A stretch of DNA of 56,674 bases, taken from NCBI GenBank assembly GCA_030830625.1, contig JAURMQ010000115.1, positions 1 through 56,674 of the forward strand, given 5' to 3'. Shown here piece by piece: positions 40,604-51,030 of this stretch. How positions within the stretch are numbered: the stretch's first letter is position 1; each line of letters opens with the position of its first letter. Origin of the DNA: Flavobacteriaceae bacterium. GTDB taxonomy: Bacteria > Bacteroidota > Bacteroidia > Flavobacteriales > Flavobacteriaceae. The notes under the pieces were generated by a model, which made no database searches, was not told the DNA's origin, and worked only from the letters and a program-made list of their open reading frames with translations. The translations under genes and the position numbers were made by a program.

Positions 40604-41566
40604 TTGAAGAAAGTAATATCACTTTCAAAAAAAATTATCCCTTTGCTGATCGGGCTATTTTTTATCTACATCAGTTATCAAAACACTACTCCCGAAGACC
40701 GATTAAACATTTTTAAATACATTAAAGATGCCGATTATCGTTTTGTCTTTCTTTCTGCTTTTTTTGGAATTCTGAGTCATATTTCAAGAGCCATCCGTTG
40801 GAAATTTCTTCTTGCCCCACTCGGGTATATGCCCAAAACAATCAATTGTGTTTTGGCGGTTTTAATTGGCTATTTCTCGAATTTGGGTATTCCTCGCTCT
40901 GGAGAGTTTTTGCGAGCAACAGCCCTGGATCGTTATGAAAACATTCCGTTTCAGAAAGGCTTTGGAACTGTGATTGCTGAACGGGTTGTGGATCTTGCCC
41001 TATTGATGTGTTGTATCCTATTGGCATTAGGACTTCAGTTCGAATTGATCGCTGAATATTTGAAGTTTGAAAACCTCAGCCTTTTTCAAACAGGGATAAG
41101 CCTCAGCGCAATCATTGTAATGTTTGTTGTCATGAGAAGGTTTTTCCTCCGTTCTTCTCACCCCATCACGGAAAAAATAAAGTTTTTTTTTCAAGGAATA
41201 TGGGAAGGAATGATTTCCATCAAATACATGAAAAACAATGGGCTTTTCATAGGTCATACTTTTTTCATCTGGACGATGTACGTTTTGATGTTTTGGGTCG
41301 TTAAATTTTCCATCCCTGAAATAGCTAATTTAGGAATTAATGCGATGATTCCGGCTTTTGTGGTTGGAGGGCTCTCAATTTCTGCAACCAATGGAGGCAT
41401 CGGGATTTACCCCTATTCGGTATCACTGGTATTGATTGCTTTCGGGATTTCGAAAGAATCGAGTCTCGCTTTTGGTTGGATTGTGTGGACTTGTCAAACG
41501 CTTATGGTGGTGACTTTTGGAGCCATGGCCTTTTTTGCGTTACCTTTGGTAAATCGCCAAAAATAA
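40604..41566 (+). CDS. Lysylphosphatidylglycerol synthase TM region/UPF0104 family membrane protein
   Basis: 320 aa polytopic protein; SHISRAIRWKFLLAPLGY, GYFSNLGIPRSGEFLRATAL, ATNGGIGIYPY. Confidence 0.82.
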   Translation: MKKVISLSKKIIPLLIGLFFIYISYQNTTPEDRLNIFKYIKDADYRFVFLSAFFGILSHISRAIRWKFLLAPLGYMPKTINCVLAVLIGYFSNLGIPRSGEFLRATALDRYENIPFQKGFGTVIAERVVDLALLMCCILLALGLQFELIAEYLKFENLSLFQTGISLSAIIVMFVVMRRFFLRSSHPITEKIKFFFQGIWEGMISIKYMKNNGLFIGHTFFIWTMYVLMFWVVKFSIPEIANLGINAMIPAFVVGGLSISATNGGIGIYPYSVSLVLIAFGISKESSLAFGWIVWTCQTLMVVTFGAMAFFALPLVNRQK

Positions 41567-41590
41567 AACTCATATTTTCCTAAAATTACC

Positions 41591-42949
41591 ATGAGCAAAG
41601 TCAAAACCTCATTCTTTTGTCAAAGTTGTGGCACACAACACGCCAAATGGCAAGGGCAGTGTAACTCTTGCAAACAATGGAATACACTAACGGAAGAGGT
41701 GTTGGAAAAACCCAATACAAAAAGCTGGAAAAACGAAAAAAAATACAGCTTAATTTCCAAGCCCCTCAAAATTGAAGAAATTGAAATTTCTTCTGAATCA
41801 AGAATCAATACAAAGGATACTGAATTGAACCGCGTTTTGGGAGGGGGCATCATTCCTGGGGCCCTTATGCTTTTGGGCGGAGAACCGGGAATAGGAAAAT
41901 CAACTCTTTTACTTCAAATCGCCATGTCGGTGGGCTGTAAAGTACTCTATGTATCGGGGGAGGAAAGCCAACAGCAAATTAAAATTCGCTCTGATCGAAT
42001 GGATGTTTCTTCAAATCAATGTTATGTACTGAGTGAAACAAAAACACAAAATATATTTTCACAAATTGAAGCCATAGCCCCTGATCTGGTGGTAATCGAT
42101 TCTGTACAAACCTTATATACCGATTATATCGACAGCAGTCCGGGCAGTGTGTCTCAAATTAAAGAATGTACCGCAGAGTTTATCAAATTTGCTAAAGAAA
42201 CCCACGTCCCTGTTTTTCTGGTAGGACACATCACCAAAGACGGCCAAATTGCAGGGCCCAAAATATTGGAACATATGGTAGATGTAGTTTTGCATTTCGA
42301 AGGAGACCGCAATAACATTTACCGGATCTTAAGAACCCAAAAAAATCGTTTTGGCCCTACTTCCGAAATTGGAATTTACGAAATGCAATCCAAAGGATTG
42401 AGGGCCGTAAGCAATCCCAGCGAATTACTGATTTCTGAAAAAGACGAAAAATTAAGCGGACATGCGATTGCCGCTACTGTGGAGGGCATTCGCCCTTTAA
42501 TGATCGAAATTCAAGCCTTGGTCAGCAGTGCTGTATATGGAACTCCACAAAGAACCACCTCGGGATACAATACCAAAAGACTCAACATGTTGCTGGCTGT
42601 TTTGGAAAAAAGAGCAGGATTTGAATTGGGGACTAAAGACGTTTTCATCAATATTACTGGCGGAATTTCAATTGCCGACCCTGCCATAGATTTGGCTGTA
42701 ATTGTTGCCATTTTATCCAGTTATCACGATATCGCAATTCCCGAAAGCTTTTGTTTTGCTGCAGAGGTGGGCTTGTCTGGAGAAATCAGACCCGTCCCCA
42801 AAACCGAACAACGTATTCAGGAGGCGGCAAAACTGGGTTTTGACACCATTGTGATTTCTAAATTTGCTAAAATCAGCAAACAAAACCACTCCATAAAAGT
42901 ACTGACAGTATCCAAAATTGAAGCTCTGATTACAACGCTTTTTGATTAG
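41591..42949 (+). CDS. radA: DNA repair protein RadA
   Basis: FFCQSCGTQHAKWQGQCNSC zinc finger; LLGGEPGIGKSTLLLQ; KNRFGPT; Lon-like C-terminus. Confidence 0.96.
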   Translation: MSKVKTSFFCQSCGTQHAKWQGQCNSCKQWNTLTEEVLEKPNTKSWKNEKKYSLISKPLKIEEIEISSESRINTKDTELNRVLGGGIIPGALMLLGGEPGIGKSTLLLQIAMSVGCKVLYVSGEESQQQIKIRSDRMDVSSNQCYVLSETKTQNIFSQIEAIAPDLVVIDSVQTLYTDYIDSSPGSVSQIKECTAEFIKFAKETHVPVFLVGHITKDGQIAGPKILEHMVDVVLHFEGDRNNIYRILRTQKNRFGPTSEIGIYEMQSKGLRAVSNPSELLISEKDEKLSGHAIAATVEGIRPLMIEIQALVSSAVYGTPQRTTSGYNTKRLNMLLAVLEKRAGFELGTKDVFINITGGISIADPAIDLAVIVAILSSYHDIAIPESFCFAAEVGLSGEIRPVPKTEQRIQEAAKLGFDTIVISKFAKISKQNHSIKVLTVSKIEALITTLFD

Positions 42950-43006
42950 AATTTCAATTCTTTTCCATTATAAAAATGTAATTTTAATAGATCAAATTTG
43001 AATTAA

Positions 43007-44347
43007 ATGGACACGACTATAAAAGATTTTTTGACAGAGGTCAATAAAAGAAATCGGAATGAACCTGAATTTATGCAAGCCGTAACTGAAGTGGCAGAAA
43101 CGGTTATTCCATATATCGTAAAAAACGATGTTTACTATGGGCAAAATATTCTGCTGCGAATGGTGGAACCCGAACGAGTCATTTCTTTTCGGGTCGCTTG
43201 GATCGACGACCAAGAAGAAATTCAGGTAAACCGCGGGTACAGAATAGAGATGAATTCGGCCATTGGTCCCTACAAAGGAGGTCTCCGATTTCATCCCAGT
43301 GTGAATTTGAGTGTTCTCAAATTTTTGGCTTTTGAACAAATTTTTAAAAACAGTTTGACTACGCTCCCAATGGGTGGAGGAAAAGGAGGGTCAGATTTTG
43401 ACCCCAAAGGGAAAACGGATACAGAGGTAATGCGCTTTTGTCAAAGCTTTATGACAGAGCTCTTTCGTCACATTGGACCCAATCGGGATATTCCTGCTGG
43501 GGACATTGGGGTGGGAAGTAGAGAAATCGGTTATATGTTTGGCCAGTACAAAAGACTTAAAAATGAGTTTACAGGAGTCCTTACTGGAAAAGGAATTTCT
43601 TGGGGGGGTTCATTGATCAGGCCAGAAGCTACTGGCTATGGTGTAGTGTATTTCGTTCAAAAGATGATGGAACATAAAGGAACTGGCTTGCGCGGGAAAA
43701 CAGTAGCTATTTCCGGCAGTGGAAATGTAGCACAGTACGCCGCCGAAAAAGCCATCCAAATGGGGGCCAAAGTATTGACCCTATCCGATTCTTCCGGCTA
43801 TATTTTTGATGCAGAAGGCTTGGATGAAGAAAAATTGACCCACATAATGGAACTTAAAAACATAAAAAGAGCACGCATTAGCGCTTACCTGGAAAAATAC
43901 CCTAAAGCAAAATTCGTTTCAGGCAAGTCCCCTTGGGAGGTGCCTTGTGAAGTTGCATTGCCTTGTGCAACACAAAATGAATTGAACGAAAAAGAAGCCG
44001 AAATGCTGATCAAAAATGGCTGTATATGTGTAGGCGAAGGGGCCAATATGCCCTCTACCCCTGAGGCCATTCATCAATTCACCAAGCACAAAATTCTCTA
44101 TGCTCCCGGCAAAGCTTCCAACGCTGGGGGAGTTGCTGTTTCGGGATTGGAGATGGCCCAAAACTCACTTCGTTACAACTGGACTCGTGAAGAGGTTGAT
44201 GCCAAGTTGCAATCCATCATGTCCGATATTCATCAATCTTGTTTGGATTATGGCCAAGAAAGTGGTTATGTTAATTATGTAAAAGGAGCTAATATTGCAG
44301 GCTTTGTAAAGGTTGCCGATGCCATGCTTGCTCAAGGAGTAGTCTAA
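43007..44347 (+). CDS. gdhA: NADP-specific glutamate dehydrogenase
   Basis: GPYKGGLRFHPSVNLSVLKFLAFEQIFKNSLTTLPMGGGKGGSDFDPKGK. Confidence 0.96.
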   Translation: MDTTIKDFLTEVNKRNRNEPEFMQAVTEVAETVIPYIVKNDVYYGQNILLRMVEPERVISFRVAWIDDQEEIQVNRGYRIEMNSAIGPYKGGLRFHPSVNLSVLKFLAFEQIFKNSLTTLPMGGGKGGSDFDPKGKTDTEVMRFCQSFMTELFRHIGPNRDIPAGDIGVGSREIGYMFGQYKRLKNEFTGVLTGKGISWGGSLIRPEATGYGVVYFVQKMMEHKGTGLRGKTVAISGSGNVAQYAAEKAIQMGAKVLTLSDSSGYIFDAEGLDEEKLTHIMELKNIKRARISAYLEKYPKAKFVSGKSPWEVPCEVALPCATQNELNEKEAEMLIKNGCICVGEGANMPSTPEAIHQFTKHKILYAPGKASNAGGVAVSGLEMAQNSLRYNWTREEVDAKLQSIMSDIHQSCLDYGQESGYVNYVKGANIAGFVKVADAMLAQGVV

Positions 44348-44361
44348 ATCTACTGTTTGCC

Positions 44362-45090
44362 ATGTTGATTGAAACCGATGCCATTGTTCTGAGCACGCTC
44401 AAATATGGAGATTCTAGCCTTATTGCAAGATGCTATTGCAAGGAAATTGGGCTGAAATCATTTCTCCTAAAAGGCATATTGTCTTCCAAAAAAGGCAGCA
44501 TAAAAAAGGCATTGTTTCAGCCCCTAAGCCTTATCTGTTTGATCACTCAGGTGAAAAATGAGAACAGCGAGGGGCTCCATTACATCAAAGAAGCTCGGAT
44601 GGCCTTTCCATTGGTTGAAATCCCCTCTGACATCAAGAAGAATTCAGTAGCCCTGTTTTTGTCTGAGGTAATGACACGAGTCATTACTCAAGAAGGCACT
44701 CCGCATTTTTCTTTATACCATTTTGTTGAAAAAAGCGTTATGAATTTAGAGGAAAAAAAGTTTTCTCCATTTTTTCATTTAAAATTCATGATAGAACTCA
44801 GTCATCAACTTGGATTTTATCCCAATAAATCTCAGATAGATGATGATTATTTTGATTTGGAAAGTGGATGTTTTTGTAAGGCTTCCTCATCAAAATACGT
44901 CATGGGTGGAGACGTGGTTATGGCGTTCAAAAAATTACTGGATACAGATTTTGATGCGCTGGATCTTATGGTGATTCCTAATTCCCTAAGAATAAAGTTG
45001 TTGAATGTGTTGATAGATTATTTTAATTTACATTTGCAGGGCTTTGGAAAAATAAAATCAATCGATATACTCCATGAAATCTTTCGATAG
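44362..45090 (+). CDS. recO: DNA repair protein RecO
   Basis: ETDAIVLSTLKYGDSSLIARCYCKEIGLKSFLLKGI; size and gene order consistent. Confidence 0.88.
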   Translation: MLIETDAIVLSTLKYGDSSLIARCYCKEIGLKSFLLKGILSSKKGSIKKALFQPLSLICLITQVKNENSEGLHYIKEARMAFPLVEIPSDIKKNSVALFLSEVMTRVITQEGTPHFSLYHFVEKSVMNLEEKKFSPFFHLKFMIELSHQLGFYPNKSQIDDDYFDLESGCFCKASSSKYVMGGDVVMAFKKLLDTDFDALDLMVIPNSLRIKLLNVLIDYFNLHLQGFGKIKSIDILHEIFR

Positions 45091-47569
45091 AAATTATTTT
45101 CTTACGGTAATGGCCACTTTATCGTTTTTATATGCCCTAAAGGGTCAGGAAGTTTGGGTGGAAGATGGTGTTACTGGAGAACCTCTTGAAAATGTTGTAA
45201 TTTATTCTGAAAACGGACAGCACAACACCCAGACAGATCTTTTGGGAAAGGCTTCTTTACAAAACTTCCCCCCAGTGGGACAAATCCATTTCAATCTTTT
45301 GGGATACCACCCTCTTTTGGTTTCAACTGTTGACCTTTTGAAAGGGAAAAAAATCATCCAAATGACCTCGGAAGAAAATATTTTGGAGGAAGTCGTACTT
45401 TCTGTAGCCCGCTCCCAAGCCACAAGGGATAAAATTGCGGAGCAAGTAGGGATCATCTCACAAAAAGATATTGAAATAGTTTCGGCAGCGACTGGTGCAG
45501 ATCTTCTAGAAATCAGTCCAAACATCAGAATTCAAAAATCTCAAGGGGGAGGTGGAAGTCCTGTTTTGAGGGGATTTGAGGCCAATCGGGTCTTAATCGT
45601 TGTCGACGGAGTACGAATGAACAATGCCATCTACCGATCCGGTCATTTGCAAAACGCGATTACCATCGATCCACACAACATAGAAAGAGTAGAGGTCACT
45701 TTTGGTTCTTCCTCTGTAGGTTACGGTTCGGATGCCCTGGGAGGGGTGATTCATTATTACACCAAATCCCCTCAATTGAATAGTAATCAACCCGTTGAGT
45801 CTGAATTTTCTACCACCTTCAATCAGGCCAATCTTTCTTTTGTAAACAATGCCAATACCTCCTTGAGTTTTAAAAACTGGGGAAGCCTCACCAGTGTGAG
45901 TTATTCTAATTTTGGAGACATTAGCATTGGAAATAACAGAAAACATGGTTTTTCTGACTGGGGATTGACTCCGTATTACTCTCTCAATAATAGAAATCAA
46001 TATAGCGAGGCCCCAACATCCAGTTCGCATCCCAATATCCAAAAAAATACCGCCTACGATCAATTTGATATATTCCAAAAGTTTGTGGTGGGTCTTCCTC
46101 GTGAAATGGTTTTAAACTTCAACCTTCAATATTCGGAGTCTTCTGATATCGATCGATACGACAAATTGGTTGAGGAACGCGATGGCAGTCTTCGCTTCAG
46201 CGAATGGTACTACGGTCCTCAAAAAAGATTTTTTCTTTCTCCCCAACTCAAATTTTTCATGGGTAAAAATTGGTTGAAAAAAGGAACCCTTACCGCCGCC
46301 TATCAAAAGGTGGAAGAGTCCAGAATCAACCGAAAATTTGGAAGCTTAACGCGTTCACACCAAATTGAAAATGTTGATGTATTGAGTGTCAATGCCGATT
46401 TTTTCGGAAATATTACCGACGGTCATTCTTTTTCCTATGGTATGGAATGGATGTACAATAAAATACAGTCCCAAGGGTTTGCCCATGACTTAATCCTCAA
46501 GGGAGAGGACATCATTGGATACACCGGTCGAAGTATAATCCCCTCTCGTTATCCCAACGAGGGGAGTAGCGTTTCCAGTTTTGCGGGCTATTTGAACTGG
46601 ATTTATATAGTAAATGAGCGCCTAACGTACAATGGAGGACTTCGAATGAATGTCTCTAAAATTACCGCAAGTTGGAATGAAACGGCATTGGTGGACAAGT
46701 TTCTGTCATCAGTCAATTTATTATCCGATGCATTGACCTACACTTTAGCCATGACCTACCGCCCCAACCCAAAATGGCAATTCAACTACTTAATTTCCAG
46801 CGGTTTTAGAAATCCCAATATTGATGATATCGGAAAAATACGAGAAAGCAGTGGTATTCTGTTGGTTCCCAATTCCTTTTTAAAACCAGAGTATGCCTAT
46901 ACTTTTGAATCAGGAATCAAATTTAATGCTCCCAACAAGATGAATTATATTGAGCTGAGAGGTTTTACTACCTTGGTTTCTCGTCATATTGTGAGATCGG
47001 ATTTCATCGTTTTTAATGACGTTAGTACGCCCAACGAAAACACCATTTTATACAATGGAGAGGAAGTGGTTACCCAAGCCAATAAAAATTTGGGAAACCG
47101 TTATATTTATGGCGGTTCCCTCGAAGGCAAATGGGTTTTGAGTGACCCATTCGAAATCAGCGGAGGAATCACTTTCACTGCAGCCGATAAAAATTCGAAT
47201 TATGGTCCCATGCCATCCATTGCTCCCTTATTTGGAACCTTTTCGCTATCGCATAAAAGTAAACGCTTAAATACACTGTTGATTTGGAAATTCAGTGACT
47301 CCAAAGATCCCAGTGGATACAGCTGGGGAGGGGAGGACGGACTTTATGAAACTGCTTTGATCGATCCCACAGCAAATGATGCAGTCAATAGATATTACGG
47401 AATGCCTTCCTGGAATGTTTGGTCGATTTTATCTCAATATCACGTTCGAAAGAATTTCATTTTAAACTTTGGACTAAAAAACATTTTTGATCTGCACTAC
47501 AGAACTTTTGCTTCTGGAATCTCTCAAGAGGGAAGGAGTTTTCAGCTGGGGGTAAAGGTTAAAATCTAA
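45074..47569 (+). CDS. TonB-dependent receptor (heme/hemoglobin-type suspected)
   Basis: 831 aa; PNIRIQKSQGGGGSPVLRGFEANRVLIVVDGVRMNNAIYRSGHLQN...VGYGSDALGGVIHYYTKSP; overlaps recO by 17 bp. Confidence 0.9.
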   Translation: MKSFDRNYFLTVMATLSFLYALKGQEVWVEDGVTGEPLENVVIYSENGQHNTQTDLLGKASLQNFPPVGQIHFNLLGYHPLLVSTVDLLKGKKIIQMTSEENILEEVVLSVARSQATRDKIAEQVGIISQKDIEIVSAATGADLLEISPNIRIQKSQGGGGSPVLRGFEANRVLIVVDGVRMNNAIYRSGHLQNAITIDPHNIERVEVTFGSSSVGYGSDALGGVIHYYTKSPQLNSNQPVESEFSTTFNQANLSFVNNANTSLSFKNWGSLTSVSYSNFGDISIGNNRKHGFSDWGLTPYYSLNNRNQYSEAPTSSSHPNIQKNTAYDQFDIFQKFVVGLPREMVLNFNLQYSESSDIDRYDKLVEERDGSLRFSEWYYGPQKRFFLSPQLKFFMGKNWLKKGTLTAAYQKVEESRINRKFGSLTRSHQIENVDVLSVNADFFGNITDGHSFSYGMEWMYNKIQSQGFAHDLILKGEDIIGYTGRSIIPSRYPNEGSSVSSFAGYLNWIYIVNERLTYNGGLRMNVSKITASWNETALVDKFLSSVNLLSDALTYTLAMTYRPNPKWQFNYLISSGFRNPNIDDIGKIRESSGILLVPNSFLKPEYAYTFESGIKFNAPNKMNYIELRGFTTLVSRHIVRSDFIVFNDVSTPNENTILYNGEEVVTQANKNLGNRYIYGGSLEGKWVLSDPFEISGGITFTAADKNSNYGPMPSIAPLFGTFSLSHKSKRLNTLLIWKFSDSKDPSGYSWGGEDGLYETALIDPTANDAVNRYYGMPSWNVWSILSQYHVRKNFILNFGLKNIFDLHYRTFASGISQEGRSFQLGVKVKI

Positions 47570-47604
47570 AATCCTTATTTTTTGCCTAAAATCCTTAATT
47601 TCGC
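47566..47604 (+). repeat. Imperfect tandem repeat spanning the receptor stop codon and the ileS upstream region
   Basis: ctaaaatccttattttttgc (47566-47585) then ctaaaatccttaatttcgc (47586-47604). Confidence 0.75.
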
Positions 47605-47627
47605 AACTTTAATGAACGCATCCTATC

Positions 47628-50600
47628 ATGGTTTTTAAGGAGTATAAAGGACTGAATCTGCCCAAAGTTTCATCGGAAATACTGGAATTTTGGGAGAAAC
47701 ACCAGATTTTTGAAAAGAGCATCTCCGAGAGGGAAAACCATCCTCCTTTTATTTTTTACGAAGGTCCTCCCTCGGCCAATGGTATGCCAGGCATCCACCA
47801 TGTTATGGCGCGTACGATCAAAGATATTTTTTGTCGATATAAAACTCAAAAAGGGTATCAAGTCAATCGAAAAGCAGGTTGGGATACTCATGGGCTCCCT
47901 GTTGAATTGGGTGTTGAAAAAGCCCTGGGGATCACCAAAGACGATATTGGGAAATCTACTTCCATAGAAGAGTATAACATCGCCTGCAAACAGGCAGTGA
48001 TGAAATATACCGATGTGTGGAACAAACTCACTCAGAAGATGGGTTATTGGGTAGACATGGACCACCCCTATGTGACCTATACTTCCAAATATATGGAGAC
48101 GGTTTGGTGGCTCATCAAACAGATTCACGAAAAAGGGCTTTTGTACAAAGGCTACACGATTCAGCCCTATTCTCCCAAAGCAGGAACCGGACTGAGTTCT
48201 CACGAATTGAATCAACCCGGTACCTACCAAGAGGTGAGTGATACCACAATAACCGCACAGTTCAAAGCTGTAGAGGATTCGTTGCCAGATTTTTTGAAAG
48301 ACAAAACCCCTCTTTACCTTTTGGCTTGGACCACCACGCCTTGGACATTGCCCTCCAACACTGCGCTCACTGTGGGGCCAAAAATAGACTATGTTGTGGC
48401 TCACACCTACAATCAATATACTTTTCAACCCATCCGTGTGATTTTAGCAAAAGCATTGGTGGGGAAACAATTCTCTGGAAAATATGAAGAGGTCGAATCT
48501 TTAACAGATGTTCAAGTGTATGCGGAGGGCGCTAAAAAGATTCCTTTTTTCATAGAAAAAGAAATGAAAGGAAACGAACTTTTAGACATTCGTTATACAA
48601 AAATATGGAAAGAGGCACCGTCACCCATTGACCATCCTGAGAATGCATATCGGGTAATCTCTGGTGATTTTGTTACTACCGAAGACGGAACTGGAATCGT
48701 GCATACGGCCCCTACTTTCGGAGCCGATGACGCCAAAGTTGCTAAAGAGGCTGTCCCTGAAGTTCCTCCACTTTTGATTTTGGACGAAAACAACAATAAA
48801 GTTCCATTAGTAGATTTACAAGGAAAATTCGGGCCTGAGATGGGATTTCTGGCAAATCAATATGTAAAAAATGAGTATTACGATGACGGTAAGGCTCCCG
48901 AAAAATCCGTTGACGTCCAAATTGCCATTCGCCTCAAAGAAGATAATGCAGCATTCAAAGTTGAAAAATACGTTCACTCTTATCCCAATTGCTGGAGAAC
49001 GGATAAACCCATTTTGTATTACCCTCTCGATTCTTGGTTCATAAAGGTCACAGGGATCAGAGACCGATTAAGTGCCTTGAATCAAGACATCAATTGGAAA
49101 CCCAAATCTACGGGAGAAGGACGTTTTGGTAACTGGTTGGCCAACGCCAACGACTGGAATCTTTCAAGATCTCGTTTTTGGGGGATCCCACTTCCTGTCT
49201 GGAGGACAGAAGACGGTCAGGAGACCAAAGTAATCGGATCGGTTGCCGAGTTGTTTGAGGAAATAGAAAAATCCCTACAAAAAGGGTACATGAATTCCAA
49301 TCCTTTTGAAGGGTTTGAAATAGGCAACATGAGTGAAGCAAATTATGAAAAAATAGACCTCCACAAGCACATTGTAGATGAGCTTGTGCTGACCTCAGAT
49401 CAAGGCCTGCCCATGCAAAGGGAAAAAGATTTGATCGATGTTTGGTTTGACTCCGGCTCAATGCCCTATGCCCAATGGCACTACCCCTTTGAAAATAAAG
49501 AAAAAATCGATGAGGGAACTGCATTTCCGGCCGACTATATCGCCGAAGGTGTAGATCAAACCCGTGGATGGTTTTATACCCTTCACACCATCAGTACTCT
49601 GGTTTTTGATTCTATATCCTACAAAAATGTGATTTCCAATGGGCTGGTTTTGGATAAACAGGGTCAGAAGATGTCCAAACGCTTGGGCAATGCCATCGAT
49701 CCTTTTGAGACCATTGACCAATATGGAGCAGATGCCACCCGTTGGTACATGATCTCTAATGCCAACCCCTGGGATAATCTCAAATTTGATCTGGAAGGAA
49801 TAGATGAGGTTCAACGAAAGTTTTTTGGCACACTGCACAATACATATTCTTTCTTTAGTCTTTATGCTAATATTGACGGTTTTAAAAATACCGAAGCCCC
49901 CATCCCTCTCGATGAGCGCTCTGAATTGGATCGTTGGATCCTGTCTGAACTTCACAGCTTGATCGGAAAAATAGAAGCTTTTTACGACGATTATGAGCCC
50001 ACCAAAGCCTGCCGAGCAATTTCCGAATTTGTACAGGAAAAACTAAGCAACTGGTATGTAAGATTGTGCAGAAGGAGATTTTGGAAGGGAGAGTATCAAA
50101 AAGATAAGGTTGCAGCCTATCAAACGCTCTGGGAATGTCTGCTTACCGTAAGCCAACTGGCTGCTCCAGTAGCTCCCTTTTACAGTGAGCATTTGTACCA
50201 AGATTTGACAGAGAATACGGATACCCAAAAATCACTGTCGGTACATTTATCAAATTTTCCAAAAATGAATCCCGATGCAATCGATTCGAATTTGGAAAAT
50301 CGCATCAATAAAGCTCGAAACATAACTTCCTTGGCCCTTTCTTTACGCAAAAAAGAGCAAATCAAAGTCCGACAACCTCTTCAATCTCTCATGATTGCTG
50401 TAAATGGCCCTGAAGAAAAAAGTGAAATTGAAAAAATCCAAGAGCAAGTGCGTTCCGAAATCAATGTAAAATCTATTGAACTGATTGATGACAACAGCAA
50501 TATTTTGGTCAAAGAAATCAAGCCCAATTTTAAAGTGTTAGGGCCTAGATTCGGAAAAGAAATGGGTACAGTAGTAGCCAAGATCAATGGGTTTGGAGAG

Positions 50601-51029
50601 GCCGAAATAAAAACCTTGGAGCAAGAGGGAGAAATTAATATTCGCCTTAACGAAAAAAATATTATTTTAGACCTAAACGAGGTGGAAATCACTTCAAAAG
50701 ATATTGAAGGATGGCTTGTTGCTCACGGTAACGGTTTGACAGTCGCCCTTGATATTTCGTTGACAGAAGAATTGATTGATGAAGGCATCGCACGTGAATT
50801 GGTGAATCGCATTCAAAACATTCGGAAAGAAGCTGGGCTGGAAGTTACCGACAAAATTGATATCAGCTTTTTGGCCGATGAGGTATTAAAAGAAAAAATT
50901 GAAAAAAACAGTAAATATATCTGCTCGGAAACCTTAGGAGAAAGCATACACTATCCTGAAACCATGAAACAGGGAACCGAAGTTGTTTTTGACGATATAA
51001 AAACACTAATAACCATTAAAAAGATTTAA
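47628..51029 (+). CDS. ileS: Isoleucyl-tRNA synthetase, type-2-like, with GIHH in place of the HIGH motif
   Basis: 1133 aa; PPSANGMPGIHHVMARTIKD; GWDTHGLPVELGVEKALGI; GQKMSKRLGN. Confidence 0.96.
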   Translation: MVFKEYKGLNLPKVSSEILEFWEKHQIFEKSISERENHPPFIFYEGPPSANGMPGIHHVMARTIKDIFCRYKTQKGYQVNRKAGWDTHGLPVELGVEKALGITKDDIGKSTSIEEYNIACKQAVMKYTDVWNKLTQKMGYWVDMDHPYVTYTSKYMETVWWLIKQIHEKGLLYKGYTIQPYSPKAGTGLSSHELNQPGTYQEVSDTTITAQFKAVEDSLPDFLKDKTPLYLLAWTTTPWTLPSNTALTVGPKIDYVVAHTYNQYTFQPIRVILAKALVGKQFSGKYEEVESLTDVQVYAEGAKKIPFFIEKEMKGNELLDIRYTKIWKEAPSPIDHPENAYRVISGDFVTTEDGTGIVHTAPTFGADDAKVAKEAVPEVPPLLILDENNNKVPLVDLQGKFGPEMGFLANQYVKNEYYDDGKAPEKSVDVQIAIRLKEDNAAFKVEKYVHSYPNCWRTDKPILYYPLDSWFIKVTGIRDRLSALNQDINWKPKSTGEGRFGNWLANANDWNLSRSRFWGIPLPVWRTEDGQETKVIGSVAELFEEIEKSLQKGYMNSNPFEGFEIGNMSEANYEKIDLHKHIVDELVLTSDQGLPMQREKDLIDVWFDSGSMPYAQWHYPFENKEKIDEGTAFPADYIAEGVDQTRGWFYTLHTISTLVFDSISYKNVISNGLVLDKQGQKMSKRLGNAIDPFETIDQYGADATRWYMISNANPWDNLKFDLEGIDEVQRKFFGTLHNTYSFFSLYANIDGFKNTEAPIPLDERSELDRWILSELHSLIGKIEAFYDDYEPTKACRAISEFVQEKLSNWYVRLCRRRFWKGEYQKDKVAAYQTLWECLLTVSQLAAPVAPFYSEHLYQDLTENTDTQKSLSVHLSNFPKMNPDAIDSNLENRINKARNITSLALSLRKKEQIKVRQPLQSLMIAVNGPEEKSEIEKIQEQVRSEINVKSIELIDDNSNILVKEIKPNFKVLGPRFGKEMGTVVAKINGFGEAEIKTLEQEGEINIRLNEKNIILDLNEVEITSKDIEGWLVAHGNGLTVALDISLTEELIDEGIARELVNRIQNIRKEAGLEVTDKIDISFLADEVLKEKIEKNSKYICSETLGESIHYPETMKQGTEVVFDDIKTLITIKKI

Positions 51030-51030
51030 G

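Noticed and set aside
43600-43610. G7 tract in gdhA (and G6 tracts near 8714 and 38875) as phase-variation switches
   Set aside because: Tracts are short and lie in housekeeping-type genes with intact frames; no sign of contingency-locus design.
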